From Trichobilharzia regenti (taxonomy: Eukaryota; Platyhelminthes; Trematoda; Strigeidida; Schistosomatidae): a stretch of DNA of 64,000 nucleotides. The translations under genes were made by a program, and so were the position numbers. The notes under the pieces were generated by a model. It did not search any database. It worked only from the letters and a program-made list of their open reading frames with translations, and was not told the origin of the DNA. Positions 12,660 through 23,650 of the stretch are shown piece after piece (position 1 is the first letter of the stretch; each line of letters opens with the position of its first letter). The stretch is taken from contig OX235262.1 in the NCBI GenBank assembly GCA_944472135.2, forward strand, positions 27,885,362 through 27,949,361, in the 5' to 3' direction.

Positions 12660-12906
12660 TTTTATTTCCACACTAGTACAGCGGTAGAATTCTGGCCAGC
12701 TATGCATCATGTAGTTCGCGGTTCGATCCCCGACCACTGGCGTACTCCTTTACTTAGCCAAGTCAGTAATAAAATTGGTAAAGAGGGAAGGTTGGACATG
12801 AGGCTAGCAACCTCATCGCGTAAAATTAAAAGCACCACTGCTACGGAAACTTCAAACTTCTATCTTGAAGCTCACTGTGTTCCACTGGGAATGTAAAGGA
12901 CTGAAA
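12660..12906 (+). mobile_element. SINE-C, tRNA-headed, full length
   Basis: Well preserved. Head with A-box-like TACAGCGGTAGAATTC and B-box-like GGTTCGATCCCCGACC (12720-12735), body with AGGCTAGCAACCTCATCGCG, and end TTCCACTGGGAATGTAAAGG. The 98-residue open frame across it is read-through of SINE sequence. It is about 95 per cent like the minus-strand copy at 15.6 kb by eye. Confidence 0.85.
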
Positions 12907-13039
12907 TAATGATAACGAGAAATTCGCGTAGAAAAAGTACATGGACAGGACAATATACACATTTTCACAGCTTCGTTCCCCTCCAGGACAAAAGAAATTT
13001 AGTAAAGACCCTCAACTACGGGGTTAGAGGTATATAGTC

Positions 13040-13925
13040 AGAAGAGGTAAGTGAATATAAACTAGGGATTTTATATGATACATAAACTGAAAATAGCTAT
13101 CCTGAAAAGGTTATCAAGAAACACTATCCGTAAACAAGAAGCCTTCATATATATGACTGCAATTCAAGGGCTATATACCCAGCGGAATAATTACGAAGTT
13201 AAGAAAATCAGTTCAAAGAACTTTTAATGCTGACGAACTACACGTATTATTCTCTACACGACCAATGGTTATTCCTCGACTGAAGCATGAAGTACACAGA
13301 CTAGCCACTTCAAATTGTATCTACCAATTCAACTGAGCTTGTGATGAAGCGAGTTATACCGGTCGTTTCTCTAGGAACTTGATTTTTTGTACTCGCTCGA
13401 GAACATCACCCAGTATGACTAAGTAAAGGTGTAGTAAATACCATCAACAGTTAGATATTAGACTATCTGGTCCAAACCGGCCATAAAGCCAGCCGGCATT
13501 GAAGAATCCTCCTCTATCATCTACCGAGTACTAAATAAATTGCCAAAAACATCTAGGTACTACATGCACCAAACAGCAGAGGCTATTGCATTCTCATGAA
13601 ACAACCAGTGCTTTGTGTGCAGAAGAAGCAAGTTCAGCCACTACTACTGCCCTGACCGTACTTCAGTGGAGACTATAAATTCATGAACTGGTGTTATTGT
13701 TTTTCTTAATTTTTCTGACATTGTTATGTACATGCTGTCGAACTGTAATCCATTGATATTATAGCTACTGAATCGATGTTATTTAAACAACATTAATGTT
13801 GTTCATAACACTAATCCATTCATTCACTATAGTGTATATATATATAACTGTAGAGCCTGATGGTGAAGTTATCGAAGAGAGTATTCTTTGTTCAGTAACG
13901 ATTCCTTTTCAAATCTAATAAATAT
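13040..13925 (+). mobile_element. P3 Penelope-like element, endonuclease end and 3' tail
   Basis: Fragments of the Penelope-like C-terminus occur in order: a linker piece (FNADELHVLFSTRPMVIPRL-like, about 13219-13280), then a GIY-YIG remnant (NCIYQFN, ACDEASYTGRFSRN, REHHPV), then RILLYHLPST and PVLCVQKK near 13600. The non-coding 3' tail follows to about 13925. It contains a CTGATGG...GAAG...AGAGTATTCTTT block resembling a decayed Penelope hammerhead. Many stops; inactive. A second P3 copy on the opposite strand is at 17.7-18.3 kb. Confidence 0.75.
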
Positions 13926-15626
13926 ACGTAAAGTCTTCATCCGGTTGTGGGATTAATCGTTTAGAGGTGTTTTATAATTAATCAACAGGAATATCCGTGA
14001 TCCTGTCTCTCTTTTTCCACTTTAAAGTCTCTAAATAACTATCCTACAGTCTTCAGTTCTCCGAATGGAGAGAAAACAGCACCACTCACTGTTTCTTTAT
14101 GCATAGTGAGTAAATTAGTCAGTTTCAAAGTGTTCAAGTTATATTCTTACATGAAATGTGACTTTAAATTAAAGTAGGGCAGAGTTCATCAGTGGTGTGC
14201 CCATGTTTACTTAGCTCAGAGAAGTGAATCAGTTCAGATAACTCGATTTCTGACAAGCTACGTAGGCGAATAAATGGTGACACCATAAACTAAACTCAAA
14301 ATTTGAAAATTAGTTCCCAGTTTTGGAGTTTAATTCGCAAGTTACACACTTCAAGGGATTATTCCCTCATAGTTTCGGGTGTTTGGATATATCCATCTAG
14401 CATCACTTTAGCACTTCTCGAATGGCACGAAACACTTGAATTTATACTCAAGGAAGTAAATTAATTAAGATGAACAAGGTTTACTACATAATTTTTTTAT
14501 GCTGTATCGTTCACATGTATATTACTTTAAAGACTAAATTGATTGCTTAGTAGAGAGTATCCAGTTTCATAATCTCTCATCTTTAGCGCTAATTAAATCC
14601 AGAAGTCAGTTTTGTCATTTCCGCACCAAACTAACAGACATATCTCTGAGCACTTTGTTTGATGTCGGATAATGAGAAGGAAGTGCTCACCCACGAACTC
14701 ATCAGGGAACCAACTCACAACCTTTAGGCTACGCAACCGTGCCCATTGATCATTTGACTACTTGTGTCGTAATTCACTGACCCATGAGTCTTAACTATGT
14801 TGACTCGTAATAGGGCATCCACCATAACCAGCCAGTTCGCCAGCCTTGACACGTCGGATCCCACTAGTCATGATTTCCCACTGCAGTTCAAGACATATAT
14901 CCATCATCGATTCGCGCCGTTGAAGAGGACCACTGTCCAGTGCTACCTAGTTTTCAATGGCGTCCCTAAATGACGTTGGTTCGTGACGAAACATTAAAAA
15001 TGAAATTAAATTAATCTCGATCCCCACAAAAGCGCCACATATACATATAATGTCACCAAGGAGATTGTATCCTACGGAATAGGTGTACACTTGAATGAGA
15101 CAACAACTAACAGATTTTATGCAGTTTTTCAGATGCGATCAATCAGTCATACAAATAATTTTCAAAGGAATTTTAATAAACTACTTACGTGAAAAGACAA
15201 TTCTAGGGATAAAGATCACTATTCTATGTAAAATTTGAATATTTGGATAGGTACTCATCGAAGTTTATTGCTCTGGTTAATAACATTTTGGTGATTGTTT
15301 GTGGAGTTGATGACAACACTATCACTCATCAACAGATATGACTATCGAGCTGAAGAATTCCAAGAGATTTTGCTTTGAAGAGATTTAATATTTGATTGTG
15401 TTACGTAATTTCTGCCAGTAACCATTATCAAATGAATGATATTATAACCAGAAAAGTTTATAAGTACTTCTATCTAAATACTGAGATTTAATGTTCAGTA
15501 CATTCCTATATGATCTAACAAGTGCGACTTTTAGTTGATTTACGTAAACTTTAACTCTATGCAAAATACATGCTGTAAGAGATATCTCATTTTTTGAATA
15601 CTTCAGTAAACCATTATCATTATTTT
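13926..15626. other. Spacer with a heavily decayed SINE-A relic
   Basis: No gene seen. About 14640-14995 has weak similarity to SINE-A. GAAGAGGACCACTGTCCAG at about 14933-14951 looks like a hammerhead core with its middle deleted, followed by GTTTTCAATGGCGTCCC. The remainder is unremarkable AT-rich DNA. Confidence 0.4.
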
Positions 15627-15868
15627 AGTCCTTTACATTCCCAGTGGAACACAGTGAGCTTCAAGATAGAAGTGTGAAGTTTCCGTAGCATTGGTGTTTT
15701 TATTTTTACGCGATGAGGTTGCTAGCCTCATGTCCAACCTTCCCTCTTTACCAATCTTATTACTGACTTGGCTAAGTAAAGGAGTACTCCAGTGGTCGGG
15801 GATCGAACCGCGAACTACATGATGCGTGGTTGGCGAACATTCTAAGGCTATGTCACTGGCGCTCAAAC
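15627..15868 (-). mobile_element. SINE-C, tRNA-headed, full length
   Basis: Minus-strand copy beginning (in + coordinates) with the inverted 3' end CATTCCCAGTGGAACACAG and ending in the tRNA-like head with B box GGTTCGATCCCCGACC (about 15812-15797). The 88-residue frame on it is SINE read-through. Confidence 0.85.
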
Positions 15869-16884
15869 CGTTACCATGATATCCAATAAACTGATCCAAA
15901 GGAAATTCTTAGTTGAATTTATGCTTGGTTCTAACAAACTATTTGTAATCTCTAAAGTAAACTCAGTGTTCAATTTCTAGATTATTAATTATTATAGTCA
16001 TGTACAAAAACGTGTAAATGTCCTTGTTACTGAGTAAAAATGACTAATCTCTATTTTCATATGTACTCTTATGGCAGATGCCTTCACGGGGTCTTCAACC
16101 TTAACTTACTACATTGCAGATGAATTCAACTGAAGAGTTTAGAGCATGATGAAATTCACCATTCAGATTTCTACACTAATTAACACTTATGGAATAACAT
16201 AAATTTGTATTATTATAACCATTATTATAGTTCAAAAATCTATGCTATTACTTCCTATCAATCGAAAAACTTTACTGTGAGCAAAGTATTATTCAATAGA
16301 ATTCATATCAAGATATGAGTCAATCATATAACTAATAATTATCAAATATCTAAAATTAATAAAAGAAGATAACTTAGGACGTTCTAAACAGAAGTAGAGA
16401 AGGGTGTAACTTGAGTTTCTCCGCCTTATAATCACCTGAATAGACGATATGAATATCTACAATGTAATGCCACAGGTATACTCAAATGTATACATGCATA
16501 CATACATTTACACACACTCAGAAAGCGGAATATACCTTATTATCTCATTATCAGTTACGTCATCTTCATAAATTAATAGTGAGGTTAATGAATAGTGTGA
16601 GTAAAATGATAACATTAATATTACTACCGCTGCTGATATCAGCGAAGTTGACAAACCTTATTCACACAAAAAAGGATAAATTGTTAGGATGATTATTACT
16701 AAGTCAATTATCACTGATAGATTGTCGACAAATCGAATGAATGACTGAATGAAGTATTTAATCTCATCGATGAAACAGATCAGTAGAAGGGATCGTTTTA
16801 AGAAGACAAAGAAGAGGACGAGAATGATATTATGTTGCTTCACTTGTTAGGTGAAACAAATGAGGGCCAAAAATGATGTGTATG
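15869..16884. other. AT-rich spacer, no feature seen
   Basis: Only short, compositionally biased open frames; nothing recognisable on either strand. Confidence 0.55.
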
Positions 16885-17262
16885 AATTTTCTATAGTTTG
16901 GTTTGTAAGGGTTAGTTTTGTTTTTACGAGTTGATCACGGATTGACATCAGTTAGAGAACCATTGAAAACCAGCACTGAATTACTGGACAGATGTTTCAT
17001 CCTAATTTGGGAATCATCGGCAGTACGCACCCACTGGGATTCCAACCAAGGACCTTTCGGTCACAAGGCAAGCTCGTATACCATTCAGCCACTGGGACCT
17101 GCCTTGTAACCGGAAGGTCCTGCCGATGATTACCAAACTAGGATAAAACAGCTGTCCAGTACTTCAGTGCTGGTTTTCAATGGTTCTCTAACTGATATCA
17201 ATCCGTGATCAACTCGTAAAAACATAACTTACCCTTACAAACCAAACTATAGAAAATTAATC
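16885..17262. repeat. SINE-A foldback (long hairpin)
   Basis: A minus-strand SINE-A (about 16885-17100: tail, damaged hammerhead, B-box, A-box) meets a plus-strand partial copy (about 17101-17262). Together they form a near-perfect inverted repeat with outer ends AATTTTCTATAG and CTATAGAAAATT. The right arm lacks the stretch from the B box to the start of the hammerhead. Plus-strand sequence after 17262 (CTGATGCTCGCTAGTGAC) is the upstream module of the next SINE-A unit, so a tandem junction is also present. Confidence 0.8.
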
Positions 17263-17577
17263 TGATGCTCGCTAGTGACTTGCTACAGTATGGAGTTTCC
17301 TGGAGTTCTAGTGGGAAGTCGTGACCAGTGAGGTCCAATTAGATGTCACGTGTGTTGATGGATGTCCCACCAACGGCAATGGTTGTATGAATTTTGAAAG
17401 AAGAAGTCAGTAACCTCCTGGAAATGAATAAATAATAAGGCAATCTCAGATATTCTCACTAACAAATGACAATTCCTTCCTACTTCCTGATTCAGTTTGA
17501 TTAGAAATGAAGCGAGAAAATGTAACTGAATACTAACATGTCTCTCAATCACAATGACACAGATGGTTAGTAAATGG

Positions 17578-17650
17578 GTCTTTTAACTCAGTCGATAGAT
17601 CAGCACGTTAGTAGTCCTGCAGTCGGAGGTTCAAATGCTGTCGTTAACCA
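17578..17650 (+). repeat. tRNA-like sequence (SINE head or tRNA relic)
   Basis: Has an A-box-like AACTCAGTCGATAGATCAGC and a B-box-like AGGTTCAAATG at tRNA-like spacing. The acceptor ends do not pair and no clear anticodon stem is visible, so a functional tRNA is unlikely. Confidence 0.35.
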
Positions 17651-17689
17651 TCTTTCCATTCCACCTCCAATCATTATCTATCGAATTTG

Positions 17690-18260
17690 CATTAAAATTT
17701 TCAAAAGAATGGACACTGAACAAAGAGTACTCTTTTCGATAACTCCTTCATCATCAGGCTCTACAGTTATACATACATTATAGTGAATGAATGAATGAAT
17801 TAGTTTTATGAACAACATTAGTGTTGTTTAAATAACATCGAATCAATAATATCAGTAGATTACAGCTCAACAGCATCAACATAACAACAATAAGCTGAAT
17901 GTCAGAAAAATTAGGAAAGATAATATTACAAATTCATGAATTTATAGTCCCTACTGAAGGCCAAGGCAGTAGTAGGGGCTCGACTTGCTTCTTTTGAACA
18001 CGGAGCACTGGTTGTTTGAGGCGAATTGCAATAGCCTCTGCTGTTTGGAGCATGCGGTGGTTCGATGATTTTGGCAATTTATTAGGCACCCGGTAGATGG
18101 TAGAGAAGGATTCTTCAATGTTAGTTGTCTTTGTGGCCGTTTTGCATCACATGGTCCAATATCTAACTGTTAATGGTTTTAACTACACCTTTACTTATCC
18201 ATAGTGGGAGAGGTTCTCGGGCACGAAATTTGCATTAGTTTATCAACCTAAAACTGTCTA
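17690..18260 (-). mobile_element. P3 Penelope-like element, endonuclease end and 3' tail
   Basis: Minus-strand counterpart of the 13-kb copy: RILLYHLPG-like, APNSRGYCN-like and APCSKEASRA-like blocks (18110-17960), then the shared 3' non-coding tail down to about 17690. The tail includes CTGATGATGA at 17757-17748 and a GAAA plus palindromic AAGAGTACTCTT segment (about 17740-17723), consistent with a degenerate hammerhead. Confidence 0.75.
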
Positions 18261-19216
18261 GGACAGTGTTATCCATAATAATAATAAGTACTTCTACCTC
18301 GAAACTATTCAACGATATGCTCCTCTGGGAATACTGGGACCAAGTTCAAGTCTTTCATATAATTTAATATATTTACAGGGATAGTTTTCAAACATGTACT
18401 GAAGAACCTCAACAATTTCGACGAACTAATGGGTGTTAAAATGAAAGCGTTTACAATTTCTTTTAGAAGTTTCACTACACCATGAGTGATACTCATGAAT
18501 CCAGTCACTAGAACAGAAAGACCCTGTCCAACTCCTAACTCTTAACTAGTTCTTCAAAAGTGTCCAACTTTTAAACATTTATGTGGACAAAAAGTGGTTA
18601 GTTTTGCATAATCAGTAATAAATAAACCAAACATGACAACTTTACAGTTACCTGGTTCTTGAATTGAATAGTTAACAATTTCGGTAAATCCTATAGATTC
18701 TCATCTAGTTTACTATTGTCCAACATAATAACTTCTTGTTCATCAGAACACATATATTCAATACAGCAATATATTAGTAATGATAATGGCCTGTCTTGTT
18801 GTCCTGATATAGTCTAGAAACAATCACGAAAGGCAGTCTGCTCTTCTTCTTCTTCTTCTTCTTCTACTTTTTTTCTCTTCTCCAAAGTCAGTCTCATCAA
18901 TAGTTATTAATTGCTGCTGCATGGACCTTGTTTATTGAAGTTTATATTGAACGAAGGCCAATATCAATCTCGTATTAATCAAAAGGCTACACAAATCAAT
19001 AGAAAGACAATTCTACCATCGGTGTCTTAAAATCAAACAAAAACAACACACAAAAAAGAGGAGTAAATCACAATAAATGAAACGGTAACGCCTTTACACG
19101 ACAAAAGTTATACCATATAATAATATAATATGGTAAATAAGGCTTGTATCTAATATCAGATACGTGACTGTGAAACTGTCACTACAAAATAACTTTGATT
19201 TCTTTTCGGTAGTATT
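18261..19216. other. Spacer with (CTT)n
   Basis: No gene seen. A CTT trinucleotide run lies at about 18842-18865. Confidence 0.55.
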
Positions 19217-19425
19217 GTGTCCTGTAGGCTGAATAACTTAATTTTAGAAGGTCTTAGGTTCGAATCCCAGTGGGTGCGTACTGCTGAAGAGTCCCAAACT
19301 AGGACGAAACAGCTGTCCAGTACTCCCAGGTTTTCCAGTGGTTCTCTAAGTGATGTCAGCTCATGATTAAATCCTCCATGCAATCAAACAAAATCCCTAC
19401 AAAACCAATACTTGAAAATTAATTT
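19217..19425 (+). mobile_element. SINE-A carrying an intact hammerhead
   Basis: Order: tRNA-like head with A-box-like TAGGCTGAATAACTTA (19225 on) and a perfect B box GGTTCGAATCC (19257-19267), then the hammerhead at 19278-19323, then the SINE-A tail (TTTTCCAGTGGTTCTCTAAG, then CATGATTAAAT, ending in ACAAAACCAATACTTG). The pol III boxes lie upstream of the ribozyme, so a pol III transcript would include it. The head is partly eroded. Confidence 0.88.
19278..19323 (+). ncRNA. Hammerhead ribozyme, type I, core intact
   Basis: Helix I: GTACTG (19278-19283) pairs perfectly with CAGTAC (19318-19323). The core CTGAAGA (19284-19290) fits CUGANGA, where the fifth base is free. Stem II: GTCC (19291-19294) pairs with GGAC (19302-19305) around the loop CAAACTA. 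GAA (19306-19308) completes the core. Helix III: ACAG (19309-19312) directly abuts CTGT (19313-19316), a loopless palindrome. The cleavage triplet is GTC, cut expected after C19317. Type I hammerheads with very short helix III are known from Smα of schistosomes and often act as dimers. Cleavage activity is inference; the fold is seen. Confidence 0.85.
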
Positions 19426-19528
19426 TAAAAGTTCCGTATCCCTCATAGATAACATCTATCTCTCTCGTGCTAACTTCTCATCTGAAATCTGCACATTTGC
19501 AGGTGAAACAGGCTGAAGTAGACAGTTA

Positions 19529-19861
19529 GTTAGTATTTAATTGGTGGATGGTGACTAGCAGTGGAATCCAGGATAACGCGCATTCCATCCTATTTGGGAC
19601 TCATGGTCAGCTGGATGTACCTGCATTTCTCAGTGAGTGCTGATGTTCTCACCGAGGCTCGAACCCAGTGCCCATAGTTTCAAACGCCAAAGCGTTATCC
19701 ACTAGACCACTTGGGCCACGAAAGCCACCTCTTGTGCAACGGGTCATATTAATTATTTAATTGAATTTTTGATTTTCCCGTCGATTGATTGAACCGAAGT
19801 GCTCGGTCTCAGGTTGACATGTCGGCTTCATGTGCAGGTGCTTCGACGATGTCTGGACATT
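19529..19861 (-). mobile_element. Smα-like hammerhead SINE unit
   Basis: About 333 bp, bounded by repeats of TAGTATTTAATTGGTGGATG at both ends (about 19533 and 19866), so it sits at a tandem junction. The minus strand reads tRNA-like head (B-box-like GGTTCGAGCCTCGG), then a hammerhead relic at 19617-19562: helix I ATCCAG (19616-19611) still pairs with CTGGAT (19571-19566), but the core is damaged (CTGACCATGAG, GGAA for GAAA). The length and the CCTGGATTCCACTGC block match my memory of the Schistosoma Smα family. Confidence 0.8.
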
Positions 19862-19998
19862 TAGTTAGTATTTAATTGGTGGATGGTGACCAGTTAAATA
19901 CTAACCAAATGTCCAGACATCGTCGAAGCATCTGCACATGAAGCCGACATGTCAATCTGAGACCGAGCACTTCGGTCCAATCAATCGACGGGAAAATC
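19771..19998. repeat. Hairpin in Smα-like sequence
   Basis: Arms 19771-19880 and 19889-19998 (110 bp each) with an 8-nt loop. I count five mismatches, all transitions. The left arm is the end of the Smα-like unit plus the start of the next. Confidence 0.85.
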
Positions 19999-20164
19999 TC
20001 AAACTCAATAGACAGTTAGTTACTTATCTCAAATGAGTTAAATAGACTGATACGATCTGCAATATGACTCGGTAATTAATTACGTAACGAAACTCATCCC
20101 GAAGTTAAAATACTTAATTACAGGAAAGATCAAACTGTTAAATCAAACGTTAAAACGCACGAAT

Positions 20165-20345
20165 GTAATTCCCTGAATTGGTTTGCAGGAATTTGATTGG
20201 TTAAAGAATTGATCAAGAGATGACATCGGCTAGAGAACCACTGGGAAACAGACAGTAAGAAGTACTTGACAGCTATGTTGTCTTCATCAGTACGCACCCA
20301 CCAGGTTTCGAAGCCAGGAACTTCCAGTTACAAGATGAGTTCATG
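20165..20345 (-). repeat. SINE-A relic
   Basis: Minus-strand tail, shortened hammerhead region (the stem II/GAAA part is deleted), B-box relic near 20310. No intact core. Confidence 0.6.
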
Positions 20346-20625
20346 ATCGAAAATTCATAGGTTCGAAGTGGGGCGGATGATTTCCTGGACATAATTTTCT
20401 ATAACTGTTGTAATGCTTGCTTTAAAAATAGACTCCTTGTAAAAAAAATAATGTGGTACTGAGAGGTGGACTAAATAATTAACGATTTCGACCCACCGAG
20501 ATAAGTTATTAGTATTTTCTGAAGTAACAAGGATAGTCTCTTAATTTAAGCCTACATAATCCAGGCAAGCTGAACTCTACACTGGATGTTTCTGCGGAAA
20601 CACTACAGATAACAGCAATTCATAG

Positions 20626-21219
20626 GATATCAAAGCAAGAATCGGGAAAGCGAGACAAGCTTTCATCACTCTCAAGTCTGTGTGGAGGTCAACAGCCCTG
20701 CTCAGCATCAAAAATAACATCCGGATTTTTAACTGCATTGTGAAATCAGTACTACTCACTATACGAATCAGAGACTTGGCGCGTCATGAAGAGCACCTCA
20801 CACAAACTACAGACCTTCATTAACAGCTGTCCTCGCTCAGTACTCAAGATCAGATGGCCAGCCAGAAAAGATCAGCAACAGGAATCTCTGGCAATGAGCA
20901 AACCAACGCAGTAGGAACCGATTGTGCAACAAATAGGCAGGAAGAAATGGAGATGGATTGGCTGGCCATACTCTGAGAAAAGACGTCATCAAGTGATATC
21001 ACTGGACAAGCCATTGCTCGAGTGGAACGCAAAAGGGAAGCGGCGAGTTGGTCGTCAGTGTGAGGGTGACTTTGAGGAGGTCATGCGAGGCGGAGATGAA
21101 AGCATGTGGACAGACCTGGAGCGGGATGAAAAAGTTGTCAGAAAACCGAAGCCAATGGAGGTGCGCAGCTGAAGCCCTATGTGTCTCTAGGATTTAAAGG
21201 ATATAATAATAATAATAAA
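20626..21219 (+). mobile_element. N1 3'-end fragment
   Basis: Starts at ARIGKARQAFITLKSV (about 20635) and covers the N1 C-terminus (SETWRVMKS in one frame, GRKKWRWIGWP, KGKRRVGRQCEGD). It ends GAAGCCCTATGTGTCTCTAG and an (AAT)n tail at 21203-21219. RTE-type elements commonly end in short tandem repeats. It is nearly identical to the same part of the 26.6-kb copy, apart from small changes. Confidence 0.85.
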
Positions 21220-21489
21220 AGTGATCACAAAAAGTATCTGAAGAATAAACCTTATGAACATTACTTGGATTGATCATTTATCGATCGGCCTGAAAAATGA
21301 ACAATTCACTAGATATATATAGCATCACCTTTCACAGATAAATTGAGAAATTCTAGTCACCATTTCATTGTATCGTTAAAGTTTTTTTTTCGCAAAATAT
21401 TCAAGTGAGTTCATGTAATATCACAACTTTGTGGTACAAGTAATACAATTGTGTTTACGAAGTAGTTCAATCGAAATTACGGTCTAGAG

Positions 21490-21735
21490 AATGTCAACTA
21501 GTAATGGAATCCAAGGTGTTCATTCTGTCCTATTTAGGACTATTCAACCAGGTGCATTTGCATTTTCCCAGGAAGAGGCGATTTTCCCATATAGACTCGA
21601 ACCCAGTACTCATCATTTCAAATGCTGAGGCACTATGTACTAGACCACCCGGGTCACGAGGCAAACCCCTTGTTCAATAGCCACCAAATATTTCGGTCCA
21701 GTGAATCGACGGGAAAAAATCCAAATCGACTTGGG
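21490..21735 (-). repeat. Smα-like relic
   Basis: Minus strand: tRNA-like head (GGTGGTCTAGTACATAG region and B-box-like GGTTCGAGTC), then a decayed hammerhead with stem II GTCC/GGAC still paired (about 21540-21527) but the core bases lost, then TTGGATTCCATTACTAG. Confidence 0.65.
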
Positions 21736-21954
21736 ACAAATTAAAAATTATGATCTATTCAACAACAGAAATTGAACCTAAGAAAGAATTTTAAGGTACT
21801 GGATGATATTTCCCAATAACTGTTTCATCTAAAGTCCTGAAAACGACTCATGTCAGTGAAGTGAAATAAACAGTCTTACTACATTTTGTGTTGGTAAACT
21901 CACGACTGTGAAAGACGCTTAAATTCTTTGGTTTTTATGTTATGTTATGTAGAT

Positions 21955-23110
21955 GCTTATTCAACCTTATTCAACAGCTGTACGACAACGGCACATGTCA
22001 AGTGATCCACAATGGAAAACTCAGTGAGGCGTTCGGAGTAAACACAGGAGTCAGACAAGGGTGCTTATTATCACCAATGATATTCCTAATTGTGGTGGAC
22101 TGAGTGGATTATGCGTCACACAGTGGGAAACGAGCAGACAGGGATATCTATCCTGGACCGACGTGAAGAACCTGGAAGGCCTGGATTTCGCACATGGATG
22201 ATTTATGTTTGATGTCACTGTCACAAGATCAAAGACTTACAAGCGAGCGAAAACCGACAAACTGGTCGAAAAAGCAGCCGGCGAAGACAGGACTCCAGGT
22301 GAACATAGACAAGACGGAGGTTATGAAAATAACCAACCAGTCAACAACAACAACAACAGCAACATCAAGCGCGAATCACCGTCAACGGGAGGAATTTGAA
22401 AGAGGTTAGTTACTTCCTTCACTTATCGAGGGAGCATTGTCTCAACTACACACACTCGGAACGGACGAGGATGTCAAATCGAGCGAGAATCGGGAAGGCG
22501 AGAAACACACACATTCATCAACCTGAAACAACCAATCTGGAAATCTTCGTCACTCAGCCAGAATCAACAACAAAATTCGGTCGGTCGGATTTCCAATACA
22601 AACAACGTCATGTCAGTCAGTTCTTCTTTACGGATCGGATCAGAAACTTGGCGGGTGGAATATTTCCAACAGGCTGGCTATTGCAAACCTTTATCAACAA
22701 CTAAATGTCTTCGCTGGCTCTATACTGAAGATCAGATCAGATGGCCGGGCCGGACCGGAAAGAATCGCCAACAAGAAATTATGGCTGGGAACAAACAAAA
22801 CAAAACAAGAACCAACCGCCCAACAACAGCAAATATGCAGGAGAAAGTGGAGGTGGATCGGTCACTCGCTGAGGTGACCGCTGGGTGACATCGCGCGTCA
22901 GGCCCTCAAGTGGAACCTGAAAGGGAAGCGGCGTGTGGGACGTCAGTGCAAGGGTGATATGGAGGAGATCGTGTGAAGAGGAGTTGAAAGAATATGGACT
23001 AACATGGATGCAGGCGAAAATTACAGCAGAAGGAAGACAGAAGCAAGTGGAGACGTGCAGTTGAAGCCCTATCTTCCACTAGGAACTCAAGGGAACAATA
23101 ACAATAATGT
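21955..23110 (+). mobile_element. N1 fragment, GC-rich subfamily
   Basis: Begins in RT palm (IQQLYDN-like, CQVIHNGKLSEAF, TGVRQGCLLSPMIF all recoverable across frames at 21975-22090). The FADD box is destroyed (DFAHG, about 22185). It then runs through RITVNGRNLKEVSYFLHLS and ends GAAGCCCTATCTTCCACTAG and an A/T tail near 23100. The stretch from about 22390 on closely matches the minus-strand copy at 44.2-45.1 kb, including shared rearrangements. Confidence 0.85.
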
Positions 23111-23384
23111 ATATGCTGCAACCATACAACTTTGTTTATCAAGATACTCTAACGTTCTATTCTAGTTCATCTCCAACTGTGGTAAGCTTGTGAAAGTTCA
23201 TTCTTTACCAATATTCCAACAGTAAAAATATTCAAATATAAAGTCTACTCCGCAGTGTAAATGTGATACATGCCATATGATTGTTGGTATGTAGGACACA
23301 CGTTTCATCCTATGTGAACGTATATGTAATAAAGAACATTCGTAGCTCAACAAGGGGAAATAAACTATCCTTCTCACGTTGGTG

Positions 23385-23650
23385 GTTCAGTGATAGAATA
23401 CTCACCAGTCACGCACTTACTCAGTGGTTCAATCTTCGAACGAGGTTCCCCTAACTCCAACCCCTTAGCCGCTAAGTAAGCTTGGTAAAAAGGCAGAAGG
23501 GTGGGTGTGAGATCCACATATATATCCCACTAAGAGATGATGTTGACATTCCCCATGAAACTCAAACCCAGTCCCCATCATTTCTATCGCCAAAAGGTTA
23601 TCCAATAGACTAGTGAGCCACCTCTTATATCACAGGTATGTTTTCAGTCA
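23385..23650. repeat. Mixed relic: SINE-C head plus Smα-like head
   Basis: 23385-23530 is a plus-strand SINE-C relic (GGTGGTTCAGTGATAGAATAC, then AAAAAGGCAGAAGGGTGGG). 23545-23650 is a minus-strand Smα-like head (CTCAAACCCAGTCCCCATCA, then GCCACCTCTT). Confidence 0.5.

Noticed and set aside
12600..12896. Open frame of 98 codons, nearly the same protein as one at 15633-15899
   Set aside because: The similarity is because both are read-through of SINE-C copies; the frame spans the tRNA-like head and ends in the SINE 3' end.
13926..17690. Opposed P3 copies at 13.0-13.9 and 17.7-18.3 kb as the arms of one composite element
   Set aside because: The interval is long, holds unrelated SINEs, and no flanking duplication was seen; two independent insertions are simpler.
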